Of a DNA stretch of 64,000 bases, positions 21,501 to 33,002 are shown piece after piece. Source of the DNA: Sordaria brevicollis (lineage: Eukaryota > Ascomycota > Sordariomycetes > Sordariales > Sordariaceae); NCBI GenBank assembly GCA_033439795.1, contig JAUTDP010000005.1, positions 2,323,001-2,387,000 on the forward strand, in the 5' to 3' direction. Under the pieces are notes generated by a model. It saw only the letters and a list, made by a program, of their open reading frames with translations. It was not told where the DNA came from and searched no databases. Every line of letters begins with the position of its first letter. The first letter of the stretch is position 1. The translations under genes were made by a program, and so were the position numbers.

Positions 21501-24500
21501 GTCCTGAAGATCGGGACCCAGAACGTTGATCAGCGCATCAACGCAACGAGCGATGGCAGCGGACGAGGAGAGGTCAGCCTCCAGGTTCATGGTAATGGGC
21601 GAAGCTAGTTCAGGGTTATGCGTATCTGAGACGTAGAGCTTGGCCAACATTCCGAGTGTGCTAGACACGAAACTGGAGAAGCCAAGTCCAGCAGCATCCG
21701 ATACGCGAGCAATTGCTTCAAGAGCCCAGTAATGAACAGTCGGGTGCGGATCATTGCACAAAGACATAAGGATGTTGAGAATCGTCTTCAAGTGATACCC
21801 AGCCGCCATGCTACCGATCTTGGTCTGGATGCAACCAAGAGCCATGGCGCAGCCCGCTCTAGCGCTAGGCTCTCTGTTGACGACAATAGTATCGACGAGG
21901 AACTTGATCTCCTGATTAGTGAAGGCGTTGCCACATGCGCTGCAAAGTCTGGCTATTGCCTCGTAGGCGATGCTACGGACGTATTGATCAGGATCAAGGA
22001 CAAAAGTCCTCAGCAGCTCTTGCAGGAGCTTCTCAACAGCCATATTTGTAATGTCGCCAGGTGACGACTTGGTCTCCTTGGAGGCAACCCGGAGAGTAGA
22101 CAGAAGAGCCGTAGCCACGTTGACGTTGACGGCAGCTCCGCGTCCAGTTTCCCGACGAAGAGAACCAGCCCCCATGAAAGTCGTAATCTGCTCCAAAGCA
22201 CTTTCTTGCACCTTGGACGGAATCAAGGGGAAGACAAAGGCGAACAGCTGAATAGCCATGTTGACCACCTCGGTGGCAGCAGGGTCAGGAAGTCCAGGGT
22301 TGTCGCTGTTGCCGATATACAGAAGACAAGCGTCGTTCTCCAAGGTTCCGCACACGGGAGAAAGAAGCAATCTCTCGATGGACTCCTCCGGCTCATACTC
22401 TTGCTGGGTGCTGTCCGAGCCGTTGGTTTGTTGTCCCGGAAGGCTTCTTGTCACGAAACCCCTAACGAGGCTGGTCACACCAAAGCCCGAGTTGTCGCCC
22501 ACCTCCCAGATGGAGTCAAAGGTACCAGCTGCGTTTGCGATAGAGGTGCTAAGGGAGCTGGGTGTGTAGTTGTCCGGGTCGGCAAAGAGGGAAATGGCGA
22601 GAGTCAAGAGATTGGACTGTAAGAGGGCCTCAGTGGCGCCAGCGGGGCTAACGTTGACGAGCTTCGTATAGCACTGAAGGACTCTGCGGCGCACCATGAC
22701 CTCCAAATCCTGGAGCTGCAGGGCCGGCGTCAGCCTCTCGCTGATGTCGTCTGAGGTCTTTTTGGCTGGCAGTGTCTTGAGGAATGCTGTAGTGCTCTGC
22801 AACATGGTGGCAATCCTCTTGCATACATCAACAGTCAAGAGACGGCTGTTGAACTGAAGGAACGCTAGGATAGACCCAAGCGCACATTCCCTGACATGTG
22901 TGAGGAAGGATGCGTTGAGCAAATTTCTATGGACCGCCATGCTATCCTTGGCCAGGACCTTGGGCAGCGCGTTCTTCCAGAGCAGAAGGAGCTGCGAGAG
23001 ATGGATCTTGACGAAGTTGGGCCCAAGAGACATCAGTCCGCCGATTAAGGTCCAGGCGACTTGAATTTGGGTGCTTGCAACTCGCAGTTCCGAACTCCCG
23101 CTTGACTTGAGCAAGTTTGTTGCCATGGTTAGAACGCGACTGTTGATCTCGACTGACCCATAGAGCGGCCGTTGTGGGCTGGCGCTTAGACCAGCAGCAA
23201 GGCCATGAGCGAAGCCGATGCACCTCCGAGGAGAGTTTCTTCCCGTCCCAAGAATGCTGAGTTCTCTGCTCAAGCTGTTCATGCAAACTGACAGACAGGG
23301 GAGAAGCTGTTGCGGGCAAGCCAGTACAAACGTCTTCATACAAGCCGCGGCATACACCTGGACGGTGTAGCTGGGATGCTGAAGGACTTGCAGCAGGCCA
23401 TCGCGGCATCCTTCTGAGAAGTCAGTCGCCGCTGTGCCCAGACTGGAAATCAGCGACGACAGAGCACTCAGCGAGACAACTAGTGTGTGCTTGGATGGCT
23501 CTGGCCTCTCCTTGAGCGCCTGGGGATAGTTCTTGAGGATATCATTGACAATCGCTTTAGCAGCCGTGATCTGTCCCGATTCACCCAAGATCCGTTTCCC
23601 TATAATGTCCTGGATTATGGTATCCACTATGCGCCGCGAGATCAGCAAGCGGTACCGGTTGTTGAGGATGTTGTTATGGCCCAAGAAGTCCGCTGTAAGG
23701 ATCTCGAGAATGCGAAGATAGTTGGCTTCCACGGTCTTCTCGCCTAGCTTCCGAAGAACGTTTCCGATACAAATAGCGATGGCAGCTCTGGCCTTGTTTG
23801 TAGTAGACATGCGAACGTATTGGGTAGACAAAGTTTTGAATATGTCGGCCAGCGACAAAGCCAAATCCTGTGGTCTCTGGGTGGGGGCGGGGCTTTCAGG
23901 GCGCGAGGGAATCTCATCTTCATCCTGAATTCCTCCGATTGTTGACTGTCTCTTGATCGCCTTGGACTTGGATCTCTTGATTAGGGGCAGTGGTGCCTCG
24001 CCAATGGCAGACTCGGAGTAACCCCCGACCAACGCCTGGGAAAGACAGTCCGCTGCTGCCGATCGTGCGTTTGATGAAGGGTTGTCCAAAGTCTTGAACA
24101 AGGCCGACTTGAGCTTGTCAAAGTCGGTCGAGTTTTTGAAATAGGGGGTATATTGCACAAGCGACCGCAAGCATCGGCAAGCTGCCACGACAACCAGAGA
24201 TCCCTTGTCTCCAGAGGCATGATTCCTTCCCTGTTTCCATATATCTCTTGCGACGCTTTCGTCCATGCTCCCCTGTATCATCTGGGAAATCTTCCCCAGA
24301 GCGATCAAGACAGCTGCGCGAAGTCCCGCATGGCTCGAGGCTGCCTTTAGGAGCTTCAGCAATGCTGAACATACTAGCTGGTGCAACCCAATGGCGCTGT
24401 CACCAGCCGAGCCGTAAATGTCTCCCAAGCAGGACACGGCGGCATGTTTCATCCGAATCTCGCCCTCCGTCTTCAGTTTCCCGTTCGAGATGATGCCAAC

Positions 24501-24860
24501 CAGCTCATTGACGGTTTCGAACAGGAGCTTCCTGTCGCCCTTGTCGAACACGTGCGCCAAACACCGCCCCAGCGCATTTCGTATGACCCTCGTTGGCGAT
24601 GGCGAGGTGAGGTTAAGGACCTTGAAGGCCTCCTTCTTTATGTAAAACTGCTGCGCGGTGCAGTCATCGGGTTCGAGCGCCAGGACATGCCTGCTAAGTG
24701 CCGAGACGGAGGTCAGGAGGTATAGTTCCTGCTGTTCGGCGGGAAGGGCTTGTAGCTTTGCGAGATCGAGCTCGGGATTCGTCGTGGCGTGGGCTGAGAG
24801 CGTGTTCGTCGTGCCGTTGCGCTCGCCATTGGGCTCCCCAGGAGCTGGTGTTGATGACAT
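18549..24860 (-). CDS. laa1: Giant HEAT-repeat protein, Laa1/HEATR5 family
   Basis: Two exons, 24860-19149 and 19088-18549, 2083 aa. Length and helical-repeat composition match yeast Laa1 (about 2010 aa) and animal HEATR5A/B (about 2050-2070 aa). These are accessory proteins of the AP-1 clathrin adaptor at the trans-Golgi and endosomes. Recognisable parts include the N-terminal block (YLLTSVSALSRHVLALE, then VRKAA-like HEAT helices), an AMALGCIQTKIGSMAAGYH segment near the middle and WALEAIARVSDAAGLGF. A basic stretch (IKRSKSKAIKRQ) near residue 300 is followed by an acidic, Pro-rich loop. The single intron near the 3' end (19148-19089, GTAAGT to CTAG) joins CLTDRM to TAKIAANCIRSLLL. Start context is ATGTCATCAAC; no upstream exon is needed. 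It shares a 776-bp divergent promoter with the TACO1 gene. Confidence 0.92.
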
Positions 24861-25636
24861 TATTCCGTTATGTTATTAAGGTGCCGGTCGAGAGGCTCTC
24901 TTTCGGTGCGAATTCGACGACGGCGGCGGGGATTAGGTGTATGGTACAAATAGCTGTAAACTGTAGTCTGGTCTAAAGAAATCGAATGGTTGGTGAAATA
25001 GTCGAAGCTAGCATTGTCGAGCAATGCGGTCTAGAATAGGAGTGTCTGAAGTGGAAAGTTGTTGAAGCCAAGGTGTCGTTGTCAGTCGCAAGTGGAAGTT
25101 ACTTGACCTCTAGAGCTTGGAGCCTTGGGTTCTCCGGTTGACATGGTCGAGGTTTGTAACATCCAATGCAGCTCACAGGAGGTTGCAGAAAGTCTACGGC
25201 CGGGGCCTACGCATGCCTGATGGATGTGCATGGGCGGCCTGTACAGTTAGGTACCTCTATACAGTGGGCCAATGAGGGGTCTTCGAGGGGCAATGGGCCG
25301 ACAAGGGGTTCGGGATACCTCTAGCGCCCCTGCCGTGGTGAACCGAACCGCCGCGCCGCCCATGCCCATCTTTTTTTCTTTCCCGCCCCGGTGCCCGAAC
25401 CCCCGGCGCAATTTGGCAAGGAACGTCCGTCGGAATCTTAAATCAACCTAAGAGCTCCGTCTATTGTCGCGCGGGAAGAGCCGCAAAATCCACGTTCGTT
25501 TGTACGCTTCTCTTTCTGATGGGCGAGTCTGGCCAACTCGTTCAAGGTTTGTTGTTGCTGTTGTCATCATTCTGACCACGCCCATTGCCCATCTTTTTAG
25601 ATATTAATTTGCTCGTCCCCGTCGCAAACCGCAATC
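24861..25636. other. Divergent promoter region of laa1 and taco1
   Basis: Intergenic sequence between two divergent start codons. A C-rich stretch lies at about 25330-25410. No gene or known site was recognised. Confidence 0.55.
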
Positions 25637-26648
25637 ATGGCCTCCCTCGCCCGGAGCATCATCATCGGTCCACTCTCCCGGTCTTCCTCCAAATCCGCGA
25701 CTCCTTGGAGCTCCTCGATATGCGCGCAATGTCGGCGCACTTTCATCACCAGCCCCGCGCTGCAGTCCGGCCATAACAAGTGGTCCAAGATTCGACATCA
25801 AAAGGCCGCCCACGACGCGAAAACGAGCAGTGCCCGGACCTACTACGCGAAGAACATAATCTTGTACTCGAAGCGTGCGTTCATCCACCGATCATCATTG
25901 CCCCGATGCCCTACCACCGCCGGCTGAAAGACGAAGCCCGAGCTTACGCAGTTATATATCACCCGAGTAAATAGTCTACGGACCTAGCCTTGCCGACAAC
26001 CCTCAGCTTGCCAACTTTGTCCAGGCGGCCAAGAAGGCCGGTGTGCCCAAGGCCGTGATCGAGGGAGCCATCGCCAAGGGCCAGGGCAAGTCGTCGGAAG
26101 GCGCCGTCCTAGAGCCCGTAGTATACGAGGCCATTATCCCGCCCAACATCGCGCTGGTGGTTGACGCTGCTACGGAGAACACGAAGCGCGTTATAGAAGA
26201 CTTGAACGGATATGTCAAGAAGGCCAAAGGCGCCAAGAGCCCGTCCAAGTTCCTTTTCGAGCGACGGGGCCGCGTGGTCTTTGAAAAGAGCGAGAGCGGG
26301 CTGGACGTAGATGACATCATGGAGGATGCCATTGAGTTTGGCGCTGAGGATCTCGAGAACGACGAGGAGGGCAACATTATTGTCTGGTCGGACCCCTCGT
26401 CGACTCAGCAGATCTCCAAGGGCCTTGGGTCCAAGTTCAACCTCAAGATCCTCGAGTCCGAAATCATCTGGCACCCCATTGAGGATACCAGGGCGCCTTT
26501 GGACTCGTCTGAGGATTTGAACAGGTTCATCGAGTGTCTCGAAAGCATCAAGGACTACCCTGATGTCCAGGCAATCTGGTCCAATGTTACCAGGGGAAAC
26601 ATGAGTGATGAAGAGTGGGCCAGGGTGACTGACCTCATTGACGAGTAG
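25637..26648 (+). CDS. taco1: Mitochondrial translational activator, TACO1/YebC (DUF28) family
   Basis: Two exons, 25637-25874 and 25975-26648, 303 aa. After a mitochondrial presequence (about residues 1-42, Ser/Arg-rich, ending near RRTFITSPALQS) comes the YebC signature GHNKWSKIRHQKAAHDAK. The three-domain YebC body follows, including ANFVQAAKKAGVPKAVIEGA and an acidic EDAIEFGAEDLE. TACO1 helps ribosomes translate COX1, including through proline stretches; yeast Dpc29 is the relative. The 100-nt intron (GTGCGT donor at 25875, ATAG acceptor at 25974) is chosen because it rebuilds LYSKLYGPSLADNPQLANF, standard in the family. The unspliced frame ends early. Confidence 0.93.
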
Positions 26649-27094
26649 TCCTGGCCCCAAGGGAAGGAAAAGAATGAACAAAACGATGGATAACTGCAAA
26701 ACATTGACACACCTCCCATTTCCAAACGTGATGTCCCGGTCCAATGCAAAGTAGAGAGGCTTCTCCCTCGTGACTTATAAATGACAAGTTTTCCCATAAA
26801 CGCCCTGTAACCCATATCGATCAATGTTCATCTGCCCACCCACAAGGAACCTCCAATCGCGACGGCCCAATCCGCCGAGTCGTCCGTCTCCCATCTCTCT
26901 CATTCTTCCATTCCCCCATCCCCCGAATAATCATACACTTCGTATGCCCTCAAGCAGAACCTCGTTCCAAGGTCAAGCTCCAAAGAAAGCCGCGGCCGTC
27001 CCTTCTTAGTCTAACTTCGTCGGCGATGCAATATCTTCCGTTCGTTCGGCCGAAAAACTCCCATTCATTCTCAAGGTAGAGCCAGCGAGCACGT
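26649..27094. other. Shared 3' region of taco1 and pet100
   Basis: 446 bp between two convergent stop codons; only untranslated-looking sequence. Confidence 0.6.
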
Positions 27095-27528
27095 CTACTC
27101 ATCGTTCTTCGGCTGCTGCTGCTGCTGCTGACCACCGACCTGCCTCGCCTCCTCTGCCAACCTCTTCTCGCGCAGATACAGCCTGCGGGCACGCAGCCTC
27201 TGGAGCTCCTCGTGGATCTCCTCGCGGTCAAAGGGCACCTTGTTGGCGTTCTCAGGCTTGGGCCAGAAGTCGGGCACGGTGAAGCGCTGGTCGAGGTTGG
27301 TGCCGAAGTAGAACATAATCCCGATGGGGAACATGACGTACATGCCGAACTATACCCATCCAAAAACTGTCAGTATGGGTCGTCTGGTTGAGGTATGAAG
27401 GAACGGGACGGGGTAGTGAAAGGATGGGACGGGCTCTTCCGAGGTGGGAGGGTTGGAGGGGCAGCTTGGCTGTGACAGGACAGGATCGGGTGACATACCT
27501 TGAAGACCTCGAGGTTGAGACCACCCAT
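27095..27528 (-). CDS. pet100: Cytochrome c oxidase assembly factor PET100
   Basis: Two exons, 27528-27499 (MGGLNLEVFK) and 27349-27095, 94 aa. The sequence MGGLNLEVFKFGMYVMFPIG, then MFYFGTNLDQRF and VPDFWPKPE, is the hallmark of PET100. PET100 is an inner-membrane protein that brings late subunits (Cox7/8/9 type) into complex IV. The single membrane span is about residues 12-28. The C-terminal half is a charged helix (EEIHEELQRLRARRLYLREKR) and ends in a glutamine run encoded by a CAG microsatellite. The 149-nt intron (27498-27350) has GTATGT and TATAG ends. Confidence 0.95.
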
Positions 27529-28011
27529 CTTGACTGACTCTGCTCTAGTGAATGGGTTTGTTTGTGGTGATGGGCGGTGGACTGGGCGGCGCGGGCAGCT
27601 TCGGAGCGTGGTGATACCGGTGATTGTTGACTCGACGGGACGGATGAAGTGGATGGATCTTGTTCGGGTGATTGACGGAAGCTCCGTCCCAGTGCTCTCA
27701 AGTTCCAAATTTACAGTGGGTCGACGCCCGCGAGCGTTCCCGGTAGAACGCTCCCCACCCCTGTCCCGGCCGTGCTTCCGCGCTTGGCTCTCCCCGCAGC
27801 AACCGATCCCGGCTGCCCGGTGACGAAATGCTGCCCCTGATTCTTGGCAAATGTTTGTTTACTTTCACAACCCTGTCGCGATTGCGCTGGATGTTGCTTG
27901 AAGAAGAATTCATAGATATCATTAAGTATGGTCATATGGAAAGAAAATAGCAGGGGAAATCAGACGTCCACCGTAAATCAATCATTCCGCCATCCAACTT
28001 TTCCGGTCCTC
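27529..28011. other. pet100 promoter and smp3 3' region
   Basis: 483 bp between two leftward genes. No gene recognised; it must contain the pet100 promoter. Confidence 0.55.
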
Positions 28012-29887
28012 TTATGGACAACTTTTGGTAACCCTCCATATCCCGAGACCCCTCCTCCCAATTACTCTAGTCAGGGTATTCCATACGCCATCATCGCCAA
28101 AGTCCATATCGTCGAGATTTAAATGCTGCCGGTATTGCCATACCTCCCGAAATCGTAGTCCATCTAGACCCTTGTTCGGTAGGTAGGAGTCCAGCCAAGC
28201 AGCGGAAAGAGGCGCCACCAGATATGTTCCGTTCTTCTCTTTCAGATATTCGTTGTTTCTCCTGTCCGCCGGGGTATCGCATGTCGCAATCTTCTCCAGT
28301 TCCTGAAGAAGGAGCTCTCCCTTCATTCCCATGACATCTCGCGTAGTGAGGACCTCGTTCTTGCCGTTTAAAAGCCATGTTGGCGGCATATACGTCTTCC
28401 ACCAAATCGCTTGGGTTGCATCAGGCTGCTTGCTCAAGAATACTTGCGCTGGCACAATACCGCCCTGGTGATAAGTCCCAAATAGCGTACCCAATACAAG
28501 GTTAAACACAACCCATGATCCCAGCCAAATGCGCAATGCCTTCTTTTGTTTCGGAAGTCGAATGGAAGACAGAAAGAGAGGGACTGTCGGCAGGAGGAAC
28601 CGTGCTTCTTGGTGCTTTGATAAGGAGAGAACGACGAGGCCCGAGATGGCGGAGTATAGTCGGATCGAGCATTGCGGGCGGGTAAAGAGAAGCACAGCGG
28701 CTGGTCCGATCAGCTGTGGAAGGTTGGCGAGCAAATGCTGATACCACGGGTGCAACCCATGCTGAGCCAAGTTTACCGGGTCGATATTGTAGAGGAAGTT
28801 GTTGAGTGGTGTCAACACAGGGTTTCTGATAAGATCCGACCAGGTTATCGAGTGCGGGGTGTAGAAGGCCGTATCGAGAGCGATGGCGAACAGCGTCGTG
28901 AAGATACCCGAAAAGACTATTGTCATGAAGGACAAAGGACTATTGACTGTCAGCCTGCGTCTTAGGCAACTGCAATCGGGTAAACTCACTTCTTCCAATA
29001 GTATTGCAGCAACTGCAAACCAGGGATCAACACAAATGCCGGGAATGTGATGCGATTGAACACTCCAAAGACCGCCACGAAACCCAAAACCGCCGAAGCA
29101 AGGAACGAACTGCGTTGCTGTACCACACCCTGTCAGCAACCATAATGCTCAGGCGCATCAAGATATCTGCTTAGGCTACTCACCGGGTTCTCAATAATGC
29201 GCTGAATCAGCACCAGACACCATGCCACCACCAATGTTTCCACCGAGTTCGAAAAGGTATGTGTCTGGAACGTCCAGGTGACATAAGAGGAGGCGACAAT
29301 AAGGACAGCAACGCGTCTGTGTCGTGGTGATGGTATAAGCTCGTGGATGGCCCAGTCCTCCAAAACGAAGCTTATGGCGAACATGAGAACGCGCAAGGTC
29401 CAGAACACTGCGATGGGCGGAATCTCGCCATCATTTCCGTTTCCTATCCATAGCCATCGTAGGAGAAGCATCGGCAGCCCGTATACGGGCCATAGTGGGA
29501 AAACGCTTCGTATCGGGTGTTCGTTCGTGAATTCCCATGTGTGCCGGACAGGGTAATGGAAGATCTGTCCTGAAATAGCCACGAGTGTCAGTATTTCGCC
29601 ATGCGACCTGCTGGATTTTGGAAATATCGGACAGTTTTGGATGATCTCGATATCATGTCAGTCAGGCAATGCAGGTTTAAAAGTCTGCCATTTGCGCATG
29701 GCTGTGTGTATCTTTAACCCTGCGTTGCCGGCCTGACCTGAAAACCAGATCATCCAAAACTATACGGTATCAACATACCGGCTATAACCTCTGGTCCTTG
29801 AAAGTTCTCATCTGGGTGAAGATAGCTTGGAGATAAGGCAAACCAGAGCCTCACCAACACCAGGAAAAGATATGTTCTCCGCCACAT
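28012..29887 (-). CDS. smp3: GPI mannosyltransferase IV, Smp3 (GT22 family)
   Basis: Four exons: 29887-29779, 29569-29184, 29117-28990 and 28939-28012, 516 aa, all junctions in frame. The first exon encodes a short hydrophobic lead and the GT22 hallmark [14 protein letters not shown] (HPDE at residues 24-27). Many membrane spans follow. The segments [30 protein letters not shown] and [11 protein letters not shown] are typical of dolichol-phosphate-mannose GPI mannosyltransferases. [12 protein letters not shown] and the overall length point to Smp3/PIG-Z, which adds the fourth mannose to the GPI core in the ER, rather than Gpi10. The first intron is unusually long (209 nt) and carries a 15-bp perfect inverted repeat. 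The smaller introns are 66 and 50 nt. Confidence 0.93.
29633..29761 (-). repeat. 15-bp inverted repeat inside smp3 intron 1
   Basis: Perfect complementary arms lie at 29633-29647 and 29747-29761 (AGTTTTGGATGATCT), 99 bases apart. Both are within the 209-nt intron. One arm begins 17 bases after the donor; the other ends about 62 bases before the acceptor. Confidence 0.8.
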
Positions 29888-32148
29888 GTCAAGTTTGTGG
29901 TCCTGCAACTGCAGTCATTCGCGACCGATGTGAGCATCCGTTGTTGAAGCGCATGCAGCCGTTCGTTCGGGGCACAACCAAGGTCGAGGGGAAAGCTAGG
30001 AGCGCATCACCAGTTGAGAAAGTGGAGGAGGGAAGTCGCCGTGATTTTAAAATGTCGGCATGATGGCGTGTCGCGGAAAAGGGTGCACCCAAGTTTAATG
30101 AAACCCGAAAGCGACGAGGAGGGCCTTTGGGTTGTAACCGGAACAGAAGGGATGGGCCTGTAACCTCCGTGAGAAGGGAATGTCTATGGACCGGGAGTGG
30201 ACGGTGGCATCGTGCCAGAGCTCCAGGTACGAGCGAACCCTGTCCGCGAACAGCTCTGGACAGGGGGGTGATGGTCAGCGCCAGGCACGCTAAAAATCCA
30301 GCCGTCCGTTTGAATCATGCAAACAGGCCTTTCCCGCAGTTGCCCTGTCCCATCGCTGTAGCCAATCCAGCCTCATTGGCGTCATCCGTAATGGTACAGA
30401 GCATCACGCCTTCTTCGTCAGGCGTCCAGATGTTGCCCAGATAAGGAGCTATGAGGTCTCACAAGACCTTTTGAGAATAGCATCCACGACCTCTGAGGTT
30501 CAACTTGTTTCCAAGGACGGCCGGGTCATATGGCAAAGGTAATGATGAGCGACTTTTACGACAAGCCCCTGCAGGGCACTATTGCTCGAATCTTGACAAG
30601 CTCCGGACGTGTTGGCTGCGATCGGAAAGGAAGGCTTCTGGAATTCTTGAAACCCAAATTAGGTGGGGTGAAGACATCTCCAGCATTCCCCACGCAGTTG
30701 CCCGTCCGCATTCGGGCCACTCGGCAAGCTCGTTTTGGCGCGAGTCTAATTAATTTCCTCCCGCATACCAGAAGTCAGCAATGACTTGAATTGTTCATCG
30801 GCGCGAACCGGATCACGACGTCCACTGCACGACATGTATACCTCTAGAGACATAAAATCCATATGTCTATCCAACCATTGACACACGTGGTTTCTAAAGG
30901 CAGGTATCTTTCCCATAGTTAAACATCACATCATACTGCCATACGTGGAAATAAATGGCCCGATCACGAAAGTAGCTAGAGGTAGCGTTGAGCCGTGCCC
31001 TGATGAACAGCATCTTTGGTTAGAACTTGAGCCCTCAGCAGAAGGAGGACAGTCTTGAAGATATGACATTTTCATGTTGACGTCTTGTTCCGCCTTCTTC
31101 TCTTGTTAATTTCCGCCATTTGTCAAGGGTACTGCAACTTTTGACACATCCATAATGCATTCCGGCAGTTGATAAACTGGATAACAGTTTGACATAAGCT
31201 TGTGCAAATGAGAGTAGCTTTTGGTATTCAAAAACACCAAGCGGTTAAGGTGTTCATGTAATATGATTACAGTTCTTCCAGGGCCTCTTCTGCCGGCCGC
31301 GAAATCACAAATGTGTGTTTATCCACCGCCTGACATAGTAAGCTCAAAGAGTACATCTTGGATTCAAATTTGCAATAATTGAATATTGTGCAAGTATGTA
31401 CGTATGGTATGGGAACCGCATGTGCGCACGTGTGAGGAAGGCTGCCATTATACCTCCAGGCTATGGGTCTTTGGTGATTTGTATCCATCTGATGCGATGT
31501 TCTGTATGAATTGCAAGCAGAGTAACGCCGCCTTCGCCCAAGTAGCTCCAGTGCCGTCGAATCCACCTCTATCGCTGCTTATATGGACGATGTCTACGGC
31601 ATGTGTTGTTAGGAAAATACTAATATTAACAGCTAATCGGTTGGTTCGTTGATGAGAGCTCTGAAATGACATGGTTGCCATCAGGTTCTCTCCAGACTCC
31701 CGCCCGGTGTCTGAACTCAGCTCCCCGGCCGTCCTCTTGGAGCAACTCGGACCCTCCAGGGCCCAGGCACCAACTGCCCAACCCCACAATATCCCATGCT
31801 AAGAAGTGGAAGGCTGACGACGGGAGCTGGGGCTGGGACTGCTATGTGGTCTAAGCGCGCACTTTCCGCGCGCACAATTGGTCTGTTTGCGTGCAGCGGT
31901 ATCCACCAGGTGAAGGCAGAGGCGATTCGTTTGAACGACCTGGACTGCGCCTGCCAACGGGCCCTCACGCGGACCTCAACTTTCATCACTAGCCCAAGCA
32001 AACTACAGGCACCTGGAGCACCTTTCACGGGGAAATCATAAGAACCAAGGGAACAGCTGCAGCCGGTGAATCACACCGCGTCCCTTCCTCTTCCTTCGCT
32101 CAAGAACAGGTCACCTTCTCCTTTCGAAATTGGAATTACGCAAACAGG
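29888..32148. other. Intergenic between divergent smp3 and skp1
   Basis: About 2.3 kb with no supported gene; frames are short and unlike any family. E-boxes CACGTG lie at 30884-30889 and 31427-31432. A near-palindrome ATGGTTGCCAT at 31671-31681 resembles a CYS3-type bZIP site with one extra base. Confidence 0.5.
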
Positions 32149-32155
32149 TATATAA
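32149..32155 (+). promoter_or_regulatory. Candidate TATA box of skp1/scon-3
   Basis: TATATAA lies about 150 bp before the skp1 ATG, with an inverted CCAAT (ATTGG) about 20 bp upstream of it. Confidence 0.4.
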
Positions 32156-32305
32156 CAAGACCTTCTCCCAATTTCCCCCCACAACCGAACCATCTTCCAT
32201 TTACATCATTCCCCAACCAGCATCCATCGCACTTACATTCGCCCAACCCATCATCATCCACCGACTTGACTTCTAACGTCGAGACTGCAAATAACAGACA
32301 TCATT

Positions 32306-33002
32306 ATGGCGGAAACCGACGATCGCGCCCTCCAGAAGGTGTCGCTTCAGAGCAACGATGGTCAAGTCATCACCGTCGGTGAGTCGAGTTACCCCGCCAC
32401 CTGCCGGCTTGTCTCCTTTTACCTAGCGACTAACCGCCGCCAAACATAGACCGCATTGTTGCCGAGCGATCTCTCCTCATCAAGAACTTGATTGAGGATT
32501 TGGGCGACGAGGCCGTGATGAACGACGCCATTCCTCTACCAAACGTCAACGAGCCCGTCCTGCGCAAGGTTGTCGAGTGGTGCGAGCATCACCGCAAGGA
32601 CCCGCCCCAGACCACTGAGGACGAGAACGACAGCCGCAAGAAGAGCACGGAGATCGACGAGTGGGACCAGAAGTTTATGCAGGTTGACCAGGAGATGCTC
32701 TTCGAGATCATTCTCGTAAGTTCCCCTATCGCTCTACCACCCCCCTTCCCCGCGATGCTGGTTGATGCGCATGCAACGCTCGGGTTCTACAAGGTCACAT
32801 CATGCTGACGTACTCCTCATTTCAGGCTGCCAACTACATGGACATCAAGCCCCTCCTTGATGTCGGCTGCAAGACCGTGGCCAATATGATCAAGGGCAAG
32901 TCCCCTGAAGAGATCCGCAAGACCTTCAACATCACGAACGACTTTACTCCCGAAGAGGAGGAACAGATTCGTCGCGAGAACGAGTGGGCGGAGGATCGCT
33001 AG
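32306..33002 (+). CDS. scon-3: SKP1 subunit of SCF ubiquitin ligases (SCON-3)
   Basis: Three exons, 32306-32378, 32450-32715 and 32826-33002, 171 aa. The N-terminal BTB/POZ-like part begins [20 protein letters not shown]. The C-terminal F-box-binding helices include [20 protein letters not shown] and [18 protein letters not shown], and the end is WAEDR, as in nearly all SKP1 proteins. It links cullin-1 to F-box proteins. In Neurospora this gene is scon-3, the partner of the F-box protein SCON-2 in sulfur repression (from memory). Introns are 71 and 110 nt with GT and AG ends. Start is the only in-frame ATG. Confidence 0.96.
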
